Of a stretch of DNA of 10,104 nt, positions 1 through 6,497 are shown in pieces (the first letter of the stretch is position 1; each line of letters starts with the position of its first letter). The position numbers were made by a program, and so were the translations under genes. The DNA is taken from the NCBI GenBank assembly GCA_934276695.1, contig CAKQTF010000025.1, forward strand, positions 1 to 10,104. The letters are read 5' to 3'. This DNA is from an uncultured Spirochaetales bacterium (GTDB lineage: Bacteria > Spirochaetota > Spirochaetia > Sphaerochaetales > Sphaerochaetaceae). Below the pieces are notes generated by a model. That model searched no databases. It was not told the origin of the DNA and saw nothing but the letters and a program-made list of their open reading frames with translations.

Positions 1-92
1 ATGATCTTCTCAATGGGATCCAGGCAGAGTTTGAGAAGAACGGCATTGTCATTCCATTCAATCAGCTTGATGTCCACATCAAGAACAGCTGA
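1..92 (+). CDS. C-terminal end of an MscS-type mechanosensitive channel (5' end outside window)
   Basis: The first complete codon starts at base 3, and 29 codons run to a TGA at 90-92. The peptide reads DLLNGIQAEFEKNGIVIPF, then NQLDVHIKNS. Seen: the pattern of an acidic helix, then NGI-x-IPF-x-Q-x-DVHI. Known: this is the signature at the end of the cytoplasmic domain of small-conductance mechanosensitive (MscS) channels, usually written IPFPQ-x-DVH; here an Asn replaces the second Pro. These channels sit in the inner membrane and release solutes during hypo-osmotic shock. A strong intrinsic terminator follows 36 bases after the stop, as expected for the end of a transcript. The longer open frame starting at base 1 on this strand runs through that terminator and has no protein-like character, so I reject it. 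The family call is fairly firm although only the tail is visible; the gene's size and its other neighbours cannot be seen. Confidence 0.8.
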   Translation, partial: DLLNGIQAEFEKNGIVIPFNQLDVHIKNS

Positions 93-127
93 TTCCTATA
101 AGAATCATCTGTTTTTCATACGCACTG

Positions 128-150
128 AGCCATCCTACGGGATGGCTTTT
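128..150 (+). terminator. Intrinsic terminator after the MscS-type gene
   Basis: A perfect stem AGCCATCC/GGATGGCT (128-135 and 140-147) encloses the loop TACG closed by a C-G pair, the exceptionally stable C(UNCG)G tetraloop class. A T-run follows (147-150, then GT). The T-run is on the plus strand only, so it ends the MscS-type transcript. It lies between two convergent genes. Confidence 0.85.
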
Positions 151-208
151 GTATATGATGGGATGTGTTTAGTATTTTCTTTATGATAATCTGCGGATTA
201 TATAATGA

Positions 209-236
209 AGGCTGCTGCATCTGTCTGTAACAGCCT
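209..236 (-). terminator. Possible weak terminator after garD
   Basis: Read on the minus strand, 16 bases past the garD stop there is a stem AGGCTG/CAGCCT with a 16-base loop, followed by the T-rich but interrupted TTCATTATAT. A second small inverted repeat, ATAATC-TGCG-GATTAT, lies at 186-201. Neither has a clean U-tract, so function is uncertain. Confidence 0.35.
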
Positions 237-251
237 CAGAATCTGCAATGC

Positions 252-1760
252 TTACGTGATAGGTGCTGGGTTGTCTATAATCAGATCATTATAGATTCCA
301 AGCTCTTCAGCGCAGCTTTTCCTGCCGCTTGCAACATCGAGGATAAGGTTGTATAGCTTCAGACCGACATCGTGGAAATTGCCTTTTCCTGTGATTATAT
401 CCCCAGTATCTATATCGAAGATATCAGGCCACTGCTGCTTTATGTCATGCCTTGTGCATAGTTTGATCACTGGTATCTCCTTAAGGCTATATGGGGTTCC
501 ACGGCCTGTGGAGAAGACCTGAAGGCCGATGCCGGAAGCTAGCTGCGTTGGGCCGCATACAATATCCGAAGCAGGAGTTGCTGCAAAGACGATTCCTGGC
601 TTAGAAGGGATCTCTGCAGGCCCGATTACATCCGCAATCGGGCTGTTGCCGGATTTTGCAATTGATCCCATGGACTTCTCAATGATATTCGAGAGCCCGC
701 CTTTCTTGTTTCCAGGGGTTGTATTGGCAGCCCTGTCAACTTCGCCTTTAGCAAGATACTTATCATACCAGCCGACTTCTTTCTTCAGCTTCTCAACAGT
801 GGCATCATCATGGCACCGATTAGCAATTATATATACAGCATCCCTGACTTCTGTAACCTCACTGAAGAGGCATGTTGCTCCGCCTTTAGCAAGAAGATCA
901 AATGCATATCCGATTGATGGATTAGCAGAAAGGCCAGAGAAGGCATCTGATCCACCGCACTGTGTTCCGACACAGAGCTTTGAAAGAGGAAGCTCAGTTC
1001 TCTTTCTCTCATTCAGCTTCTTCAGTTTCTTCTCCGCCATTTCACAGATGGACTGTATCATGCCTTTGTATCCATCGCATTCCTGAAGGACAATGACGTT
1101 TTCCTTGTTGATTTCATCTGGCTCGAGAACCTGGCTGACCTGAAGCTTCTCACAGCCTAATGACACAAGCATTATCTCATTGCCGAAGTTAGGGTGGTGG
1201 GCAAGATTCCTGACTGAGCGGATTGGGATTACAGCATCAGGTGCATTTATTGCGACTCCGCAGCCATATGGGTGGATCAGCGCAGAGACCTCATCTACAT
1301 TATGATACTTAGGAAGGATCTCCCTGCGGATCTTGTCAACAGCTGCTCTTAATGGGCCTGCACAGCACTGCACTGTTGTTGAAATACCAAGGATGTTCCG
1401 TGTCCCAGCGAATTTCCCGGGGCCATTGTCATATCCCATCCATGTCTTACGCTCTGGATTGTATTCAGGGATCACTCCCTCATATCCGGCTTTCAGTTCA
1501 GAAAGAGCAGGGGATGGAACAATCTCAAGCATATACTCATTAATCCAGTTCCCTGGTTCTACATCCTGCTTTAGAAGCCCGAGTACGACTCCATAACGGA
1601 TGCATGGCTCACCCTTTCTGATTGGTTTTAAGGCGACTTTGTGGCCCTGTGGGACATCATCAAGGAGTGTGACCCCTAGTCCATCAAGCACATCGCCTTT
1701 TGAGGCGCTTGCTATTACAACAGCGACATTATCATTCTGATTTATTTTGATAGCTCTCAT
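252..1760 (-). CDS. garD: Galactarate dehydratase (UxaA/GarD family)
   Basis: A 502-residue cytoplasmic enzyme expected to dehydrate galactarate (mucate) to 5-keto-4-deoxy-D-glucarate. An N-terminal SAF domain (about residues 5-95, with PQGHKVAL at 37-44) precedes the large dehydratase domain (about 105-500). Seen in the dehydratase domain: HPYGCGVAINAP (163-174), LGCEKLQ (201-207), TQCGGSDAFSG (266-276), SEVTEVRDA (300-308), NTTPGNKKGGL (346-356), STGRGTPY (417-424) and a C-terminal NPAPIT. These match my memory of E. coli GarD much better than altronate dehydratase UxaA, including the NPAP-x-T end; length (GarD is about 523) also fits. The conserved Cys and His are in place for the iron-dependent family. 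The start is supported by AAGGTGG seven bases upstream of the ATG. It is divergent from the TTT transporter operon, whose solute may be its substrate, and garR downstream in the window belongs to the same pathway. Altronate dehydratase is the main alternative. Confidence 0.87.
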   Translation of the reverse strand: MRAIKINQNDNVAVVIASASKGDVLDGLGVTLLDDVPQGHKVALKPIRKGEPCIRYGVVLGLLKQDVEPGNWINEYMLEIVPSPALSELKAGYEGVIPEYNPERKTWMGYDNGPGKFAGTRNILGISTTVQCCAGPLRAAVDKIRREILPKYHNVDEVSALIHPYGCGVAINAPDAVIPIRSVRNLAHHPNFGNEIMLVSLGCEKLQVSQVLEPDEINKENVIVLQECDGYKGMIQSICEMAEKKLKKLNERKRTELPLSKLCVGTQCGGSDAFSGLSANPSIGYAFDLLAKGGATCLFSEVTEVRDAVYIIANRCHDDATVEKLKKEVGWYDKYLAKGEVDRAANTTPGNKKGGLSNIIEKSMGSIAKSGNSPIADVIGPAEIPSKPGIVFAATPASDIVCGPTQLASGIGLQVFSTGRGTPYSLKEIPVIKLCTRHDIKQQWPDIFDIDTGDIITGKGNFHDVGLKLYNLILDVASGRKSCAEELGIYNDLIIDNPAPIT

Positions 1761-1794
1761 TCCGTTTCCACCTTGGGGTTATAATTCTCTGCAT

Positions 1795-1811
1795 CAGATA
1801 TGCATTATCTG
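1795..1811. promoter_or_regulatory. Inverted repeat upstream of garD, possible operator
   Basis: A perfect 6-base inverted repeat CAGATA-TGCAT-TATCTG lies 35 bases upstream of the garD start codon, between the start and the presumed promoter. Placement and size suit a transcription-factor site. The regulator cannot be named from the sequence, and a chance repeat in AT-rich DNA is possible. Confidence 0.35.
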
Positions 1812-1973
1812 CTACAGGGGAATAATATACACACATATTTTCAAGATGATGGCATTTAGTCAATATTTGATGCGCTTCTCGTGAAAGATGGAGCATACTG
1901 GGCTTCATTCTTCTTAGCTTTGCAGGTCATAGCAATCATGAAAATGTTTTCTTATATCTGTCGTCTGGTCCAG

Positions 1974-2030
1974 TTGACAGAAAAATAGGATTTTTAACAT
2001 ACGGATGTCAAAAATTGATACACTTGTCAA
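1974..2030 (+). promoter_or_regulatory. Putative tct promoter with overlapping alternating half-sites
   Basis: A consensus -35 TTGACA (1974-1979) is followed 15 bases later by TAACAT (1995-2000), a weak -10 at short spacing. Directly downstream, over the expected transcription start, are TGTCAA (2006-2011), TTGATA (2015-2020) and TGTCAA (2025-2030). These are three half-sites of alternating orientation with 3- and 4-base gaps; TTGATA differs by one base from the exact complement TTGACA. Together they make two overlapping near-palindromes, a layout expected for a dimeric repressor such as a GntR- or LacI-type protein. The regulator identity is not known. Confidence 0.45.
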
Positions 2031-2095
2031 AACATGCTACTTTCCAATTTCAAAAAGCTCCCCGATTATTGAAGAAAAAATTCGAGGAGAAAATC

Positions 2096-3109
2096 ATGAA
2101 GAAAACATTAGCTATTCTTCTTTGTATTGCAATGTCACTTTCTTGTGTATTTGCCCAGGGACAGAAGGAAGCTGCTTCTTCAGCTTCGGCTGTCAGCGAA
2201 ACAGGCTTTAATACCAATGATACAATTACATTTGTTATTCCCGGTTCTTCAGGCGGTGGTACAGACCTTGCTATCAGGACAATGGGTGAGGGACTTACAA
2301 GAATTTTCGGGCTGAAGATTAACTATCAGCAGATGAACAATACAGTAGGCCACCAGACAGTTAAGAATGCTAAGCCGGATGGCAATACATTCATGCTTGC
2401 TACATCTGCTCTTATTACTCAGTATATCACAGGGTCTTCTGATGTTAATCCGCTTACAGACCTCACCCTGATTGCAACTCTCGACGACAATGGATTCAGT
2501 TGCCTCGCTGTGCCAGTGAATGCTCCATATAACACATTTGCAGAGTTCCTTGAATATGCAAAGGCTAATCCTGGAAAGATCAATGCTGGTATGCCGGCCA
2601 ATGGTTCTAACACATTCCTGTTTGGAAGACTTGAGTCAATTTTTGGAATTGAGCTCAACCATGTAGAGGCTTCTAAGGAATCTGATAGACTTACAATGAT
2701 TGCAGGAAACTTCATTGATATTGGCGTTGTATCTCTTGCCAATGCTATTTCTTACTCAGAGGCAGGAAAGCTCAAGATTATCGGAACAGTTGCAGGTGAT
2801 GGAGTGAAGATTGCTGATTCCAAGCGTGATCTTCCAGCCAACTATAAGACTCTCCAGGAGCAGGGTTACAATGATGCTTACATCCTCTGCATGCACTACA
2901 TTTATGGACCGAAGGGAATGGATCCAGTGCAGGTCGAGAGAATGAATGCTTCCTTTAAGAAGCTCATCGAGGATCCTGCAGTGAATGAGGGCCTTGTCAG
3001 AATTGGACATATCCCACTATGGCACGATCTTGAAGAGTCAAAGAGAATCCAGCAGGAAGAGTATGATGCTACACTCGCAACTGGTAAAGCTCTCGGACTT
3101 GTAGACTGA
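2096..3109 (+). CDS. tctC: TTT-family periplasmic substrate-binding protein (TctC)
   Basis: A 337-residue extracytoplasmic solute receptor of a tripartite tricarboxylate transporter. Residues 1-20 are a signal peptide: MKK, a hydrophobic core from Thr4, and a signal peptidase I site VFA before Gln21. The QGQKEA-Ser/Ala-rich linker after it is typical of spirochaete binding proteins. The mature part has the family's opening ITFVIPGSSGGGTDLA, which binds the carboxylate, then NAKPDGNTFMLAT, VNAPYNTFAEFLEYAKANPG and the late GP-x-GMD-x-x-x-V-x-R motif. I chose the ATG at 2096 because GAGGAG sits six bases before it and the signal peptide begins there. The frame is open 27 codons further up, but that extension is Lys-rich and would bury the signal peptide. 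It heads the tctCBA operon. The ligand is unknown; divergent garD makes an aldarate or uronate plausible. Confidence 0.92.
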   Translation: MKKTLAILLCIAMSLSCVFAQGQKEAASSASAVSETGFNTNDTITFVIPGSSGGGTDLAIRTMGEGLTRIFGLKINYQQMNNTVGHQTVKNAKPDGNTFMLATSALITQYITGSSDVNPLTDLTLIATLDDNGFSCLAVPVNAPYNTFAEFLEYAKANPGKINAGMPANGSNTFLFGRLESIFGIELNHVEASKESDRLTMIAGNFIDIGVVSLANAISYSEAGKLKIIGTVAGDGVKIADSKRDLPANYKTLQEQGYNDAYILCMHYIYGPKGMDPVQVERMNASFKKLIEDPAVNEGLVRIGHIPLWHDLEESKRIQQEEYDATLATGKALGLVD

Positions 3110-3128
3110 TAAATTCAAAAACAATATG

Positions 3129-3155
3129 ACGGGTAGGAGGATTTCTGCCCGTTTC
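3129..3155 (+). terminator. Intercistronic stem-loop between tctC and tctB
   Basis: Stem ACGGGTAG (3129-3136) pairs with CTGCCCGT (3145-3152), eight pairs with one G-T wobble, and an eight-base loop. Only a short T-run follows (TTTCT). It is likely a partial terminator or a 3'-end stabiliser that leaves more tctC than tctBA message, the usual need for a binding protein in excess over the membrane parts. Confidence 0.55.
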
Positions 3156-3190
3156 TATCGTAGAAAACACTTAATCTTTAGGAGAGTAAG

Positions 3191-3661
3191 ATGAAGAAAC
3201 CTCGCAGAGACTTCATTACAGGCCTGGTTGGTCTTGTTGGTGCAGCTTTCTTTTATTTTCAGGCATTGAAGATAAAGAAGCCTCAGAAGCTGCTGGAACC
3301 AGGTCCTAGGCTCATGCCATACGTTGCTTTGATCATTATTGCTTTCTCTTCGATAATGATCCTTATTCAGGGAATAAAGGATAGAGATAAGGCAGAGAAG
3401 CCATATTTCCCAAAGGGAGGCATAAAGAAGATAGCAATATCATATCTGCTGTTATGTCTGTATGCTGTTGCACTATCTATTTTTGGTTTCATCATCTCTA
3501 CTCCTTTTGCAACATTTGCCTTCATCTATGATCTTAAAGGCTCGAGTAAGGTCAAGATAGTTTCAACAATCATAATCTCAATTGCCGTAACAGCGGTGCT
3601 CTATGCAATGTTTGTTTACGGATTTCAAGTCAGACTTCCTAAGGGAATTCTTTTTAGGTGA
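3191..3661 (+). CDS. tctB: TTT-family small membrane subunit (TctB)
   Basis: A 156-residue inner-membrane protein, the small poorly conserved subunit of the tripartite tricarboxylate transporter; its exact role in transport is not well defined. Four membrane segments can be seen: about residues 9-25, 42-61, 81-112 (long, possibly a re-entrant pair) and 121-144. The family features are the N-terminal R-x-D-F-x-x-G pattern, the loop LEPGPRLMPY (35-44) after the first segment, and the C-terminal LPKGIL (149-154). The start has AGGAGA five bases upstream. Its stop TGA (3659-3661) lies inside the ribosome-binding stretch of tctA, so the two are probably translationally coupled. Assignment rests on topology, length, short motifs and position between tctC and tctA. 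Confidence 0.85.
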   Translation: MKKPRRDFITGLVGLVGAAFFYFQALKIKKPQKLLEPGPRLMPYVALIIIAFSSIMILIQGIKDRDKAEKPYFPKGGIKKIAISYLLLCLYAVALSIFGFIISTPFATFAFIYDLKGSSKVKIVSTIIISIAVTAVLYAMFVYGFQVRLPKGILFR

Positions 3662-3669
3662 GGATTAAT

Positions 3670-5197
3670 ATGGCAGATTATTTAAGCGCTATTCTGGTAT
3701 GTTTGCAGCCGATTAACTTCCTCCTGATTATTGCCATGGTATCTCTTGGTATTGTCTTTGGTGCAATTCCGGGGCTTTCAGCAACTCTTGGCATTGCCCT
3801 CCTTCTTCCAATTACCTTCGGGCTTTCTACAACAACATCTTTTGTATTGCTCCTGGCAATCTGGATCGGAGGTGTTTCAGGTACATTCATCTCTGCAGTC
3901 CTTATAGGTATTCCTGGATCTTCCTCTGCTATTGCAACATGCTTTGATGGTTATCCAATGACACAGAAAGGCAAAGCTGGCCAGGCTCTTGGGATTGGAA
4001 TGACAGCATCATTCATTGGTTCTATCTTCTCAATCCTGATTGCAACAGTTCTTTCTCCGCTCATTGCAAATATTGCATTGAAGCTGGGGCCATGGGAATA
4101 CTTCTCTCTCTGCTTCTGTGCAATCACATTGATTGCATCGCTTTCCAAGGGGTCTATCTTCAAGGGATTGCTTGCTGCAGGCATTGGCCTTCTGATGGGC
4201 TGCTTCGGCAATGATCCTATTAATGGAATGGCAAGGTTCACATTCGGAAACATCAATCTATATGGCGGTATATCAACAGTCGCGCAGATGCTCGGTATGT
4301 TTGCTATGTGCCAGATTATCAGAGACTCGGCAAAGGGTGAAGCTAAGATGCCTGAGTGCAGGATTGAGAATATGAAGGGGCTTGGTGTTTCTTTTAGGGA
4401 TATCATCAGCAATATCAAGACGATTCTCTTCTCATTCTTTGTAGGACTATGGATTGGATTCCTTCCTGGAATGGGATCAGGTATCTCGAATATGGTATCT
4501 TATGGTTATGCTAAGTCAATCAGCAAAGAGCCTGAGACATTCGGCAAAGGCAATCCCTGCGGGTGTTTGGGCATCTGAGACAGCAAACAATGCATCTCTT
4601 GGCGGTGCTCTTATTCCTATGATGGCTCTTGGAATCCCTGGGGATGGCATTACAGCTATGCTGATTGCAGCTCTTACGATCCATGGCCTTCAGGCAGGTC
4701 CGCTCTTTATGGTAGAGCAGCATAATCTTGCTATGCTCATCTTTGCATGTGTCCTGATCTCTGCTGTTGTCACATACATAATACAGATAATAGCAAAGCG
4801 CTGGTTCCCGTACATCCTGAAGATTCCTTATCACTATCTCTATTCAGTGATCCTTGTGATTTCTTATATCGGAGGATTCGGCATCTCAAACAATATGTTT
4901 GATATTTATGTAATGCTTGCACTCTGTCTTCTGGCAGTATTCATGAGCATGGCTAGTCTCCCTACTTCTCCTCTTGTCCTTGCTTTCATTCTTGAACCAA
5001 AGCTTGAAGGCTACTTCAGAAGAGGTATCAGCTATGACCATGGCTCATATGCGAAGTTCTTTACAAGGCCAGTCTCCCTGGTTCTTCTTCTTGTATCTGT
5101 CTTCTGTGTTATCTGGCCATTCATCTCGGATGCACTCAAGAAGAAAAAAGCAGCAAAAGCAACAGCTGCTCCAACTCCGGATGTCAATGATGACTGA
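3670..5197 (+). CDS. tctA: TTT-family large membrane subunit (TctA), split by a frameshift
   Basis: The large multi-spanning permease subunit, which carries the solute across the inner membrane using the ion gradient. Read as one protein it is about 508 residues, the normal TctA length, but it lies in two frames. The first covers 3670-4557 (about 296 codons) and, unshifted, runs to a TGA at 4576-4578. The second resumes at 4559 and ends at 5195-5197. Seen before the break: GAIPGLSATLGIALLLPITFG; after it: SETANNASLGGALIPMMALG then IPGDG, equal to the usual PEAANNA-x-x-GGALIP-x-x-x-LGIPG. The junction gives GKGNP then AGVWASETANN only if one base of CCCT at 4555-4558 is skipped. The start is the ATG at 3670, with GAGGA five bases upstream; a GTG at 3658 is a weaker choice. 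A Lys/Ala-rich cytoplasmic tail ends the protein. It may be a sequencing indel, a recent pseudogene, or +1 recoding. Confidence 0.85.
4552..4561 (+). other. Frameshift site in tctA
   Basis: The reading frame AAT CCC TGC GGG soon reaches a stop. Skipping one base after AAT CCC gives AAT CCC (T) GCG GGT GTT, that is N-P-A-G-V, the residues expected at this conserved place. CCC followed by T is the kind of run where a proline tRNA can slip forward by one (CCC to CCT), but an added C or T from sequencing or mutation explains it equally well. Homology is strong on both sides with no missing residues. Confidence 0.8.
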
Positions 5198-5219
5198 AGA
5201 ATCTGAGCAAGATTGAAAT

Positions 5220-5244
5220 GGGCACCTTGATGGTGCCCTTTCTT
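5220..5244 (+). terminator. Terminator of the tct operon
   Basis: Perfect seven-base stem GGGCACC/GGTGCCC (5220-5226 and 5232-5238) with a TTGAT loop, followed by TTTCTT. It lies 22 bases past the tctA stop. The next gene is on the other strand and ends at 5260, so the hairpin may also slow the opposing transcript, although its minus-strand T-run (ATTTC) is weaker. Confidence 0.85.
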
Positions 5245-5259
5245 ATGCCAGCCTATTGC

Positions 5260-6405
5260 TTATTTCTTGTATCTATAAGTAATACTGTCAATAAGGCCAT
5301 CATCTCTGAGCTTGTCAAAGTCAAGACTTACTGGAAGTCCTGGCTCATCTGGAAGATACCATTTGCCATCTTCGATTCTGGACATTTTGCTTGTATAGTT
5401 TACAAGTACTTCCTGGATTGGCTGGTGGTATTCGATCAGCTGGTTGTCGTCAAAGATAGCTCCATAGGTTACATTCCCATAGGTGAAACCGCCAGAAGAC
5501 AGCATCAGATGATGTTCATCTGCATATTGCTTTGCTTTCAGGATCTCATCTACAGCAACATAGTTTGGCATTACAGGATTGAGATGCCTTACACCATGCT
5601 CAGCATACTGTACAAGCTCATAATAGCTTCTTACAGATTCCCCCATTGCTATATCTATATTGATTCCTGCTTTTTCAAGACGTTCTGAAAGCTCCTTGCA
5701 TCCATTCATGTCATATGCATGGATTGGCTCTTCCATCCAGCTGAGTCCCATTTCATTGGTTGCTTCTACAAAGCGGAACGCTGTATCGACATCCCATCCC
5801 TGGTTTGCATCAGCTGCGATTCCGAAGTCATCCCCGACAGCCCTTCTGACCTTCTCAAAGCGTCTTACATCTGCTCTCCAGTCCCCGAGACCTGCAACTT
5901 TTATCTTTGTTTGATGGTATCCTTCAGATTTGAATCTGAGGATGTCCTCAACTAGCTCCTCATCACTGATAAGGACAGACCCGCCGCCTTTATAGACAGA
6001 AGCATAGTCCTTCTTTGCGCCAAGGAATCTGTGAAGAGGAAGATTGTGTTTCCTTGCAAGGTAATCAAGAAGAATGAAATCCACAGATCCCATCTCTTTT
6101 ACATGAGCACTCTGGTAACCGAAATTCCTGATTTTCCAGAAGAGATCCTCTCTTATCTCATTCAGCGTCATAGGCTTTGCTTCAATAAGGATTGGTGCAA
6201 AGAAAGAGAGTGCAAGAGGAGAGCAGGTTCCTTCTCCCATATTGCCATCCTTGTCATAAACCCTCATCCAATCGCCGAAAAGGCTATGGGTTCTGATGCC
6301 TCCTGTTCCATCTTTGAAAATACGGGGAAGCGGTATTGGATTCAGCTTATAGAATTCTATGCGGTGGATATCAATCAGGTCTTTAAAATCAAATAAATAT
6401 TTCAT
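5260..6405 (-). CDS. Enolase-superfamily sugar-acid dehydratase/isomerase-like protein
   Basis: A 381-residue cytoplasmic enzyme of the mandelate racemase/muconate lactonizing group. The N-terminal capping domain covers about residues 14-130, followed by the barrel with Lys167-x-Lys169 (TKIKV), metal ligands Asp199 (ADANQGW), Glu225 or Glu226 (WMEEP) and Glu256 (AMGE), and a C-terminal W-LPDEPGLPV segment. The superfamily removes the proton next to a carboxylate, using Mg. In mandelate racemase the opposite base is a His near the seventh or eighth strand; here that region reads LSSGGFTYG (302-310) with no His, so the reaction may depend on the Lys pair alone, as in some dehydratases or cycloisomerases. 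Its location by garD, GH28 and GH105 suggests an aldarate, aldonate or lactone substrate. The ATG at 6405 is the only good start, with a weak ribosome site (TTTAAG); there are about 12 residues more than usual before the first strand (IHRIEFYKLN). The exact reaction is unknown. Confidence 0.85.
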   Translation of the reverse strand: MKYLFDFKDLIDIHRIEFYKLNPIPLPRIFKDGTGGIRTHSLFGDWMRVYDKDGNMGEGTCSPLALSFFAPILIEAKPMTLNEIREDLFWKIRNFGYQSAHVKEMGSVDFILLDYLARKHNLPLHRFLGAKKDYASVYKGGGSVLISDEELVEDILRFKSEGYHQTKIKVAGLGDWRADVRRFEKVRRAVGDDFGIAADANQGWDVDTAFRFVEATNEMGLSWMEEPIHAYDMNGCKELSERLEKAGINIDIAMGESVRSYYELVQYAEHGVRHLNPVMPNYVAVDEILKAKQYADEHHLMLSSGGFTYGNVTYGAIFDDNQLIEYHQPIQEVLVNYTSKMSRIEDGKWYLPDEPGLPVSLDFDKLRDDGLIDSITYRYKK

Positions 6406-6497
6406 ATCTTAAATTGTATCATAAAAAAGAATTATATAATAAATAAAATTTGTTTTTACGGCCTTTTATGCTACACTCTGAATAGGACTGATCTACT
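6406..6497. promoter_or_regulatory. Divergent promoter region, enolase-like gene / GH28 operon
   Basis: A very AT-rich 92-base gap. The palindrome ATTATATAAT (6431-6440) supplies a TATAAT in each direction. On the plus strand TTGTAT (6414-6419) precedes the TATAAT at 6435-6440 by 15 bases; a second plus-strand option is TTGTTT with TACACT 16 bases later, near the end of the gap. On the minus strand no good -35 is visible. Shared control of both genes is likely but not shown. Confidence 0.45.

Larger units (their letters stand above)
1761..2095. promoter_or_regulatory. Divergent intergenic region, garD / tct operon
   Basis: This 335-base AT-rich gap must hold the start signals of both garD (leftward) and the tct operon (rightward). 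No convincing protein frame lies in it; a 16-codon frame starting ATG AAA ATG near 1938 has no good ribosome site. Specific elements are listed separately: an inverted repeat near garD and a promoter with alternating half-sites near tctC. A minus-strand TTGACT (complement of 1858-1863) could be a -35 for garD, but I see no good -10 at the right distance. I see no recognisable riboswitch. Confidence 0.6.

Noticed and set aside
61..112. Minus-strand peptide LDVDIKLIEWNDNAVLLKL as the start of a leftward gene
   Set aside because: An in-frame stop lies just upstream, no ribosome site fits the only GTG, and the opposite strand gives a clear MscS signature, so it is a shadow.
1..186. 61-codon plus-strand frame from base 1
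   Set aside because: It runs through the intrinsic terminator at 128-150 and shows no protein-family character; the MscS tail in another frame explains bases 3-92.
529..1086. 185-codon plus-strand frame inside garD
   Set aside because: Antisense shadow of a strongly conserved garD; Ser/Pro-rich with no family features.
1938..1988. 16-codon leader peptide in the divergent region
   Set aside because: No good ribosome site, no regulatory codon run, and it lies mostly upstream of the proposed tct promoter.
2015..2095. N-terminal extension of TctC from the ATG at 2015
   Set aside because: It would place 27 Lys-rich residues before a typical signal peptide, and GAGGAG directly precedes the ATG at 2096. 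The 2015 ATG also lies within the proposed operator.
3951..4418. 155-codon minus-strand frame inside tctA
   Set aside because: Antisense shadow of the conserved TctA reading frame, and there is no ribosome site or neighbour on that strand.
4454..5197. Separate 247-codon gene starting at 4454
   Set aside because: Its first 35 codons are an out-of-frame reading of TctA; homology begins exactly at the frameshift (4559), so it is the second half of tctA rather than a gene of its own.
5218..5688. 156-codon plus-strand frame starting at the tct terminator
   Set aside because: It begins inside the terminator hairpin and lies antisense to the C-terminal part of the enolase-superfamily gene.
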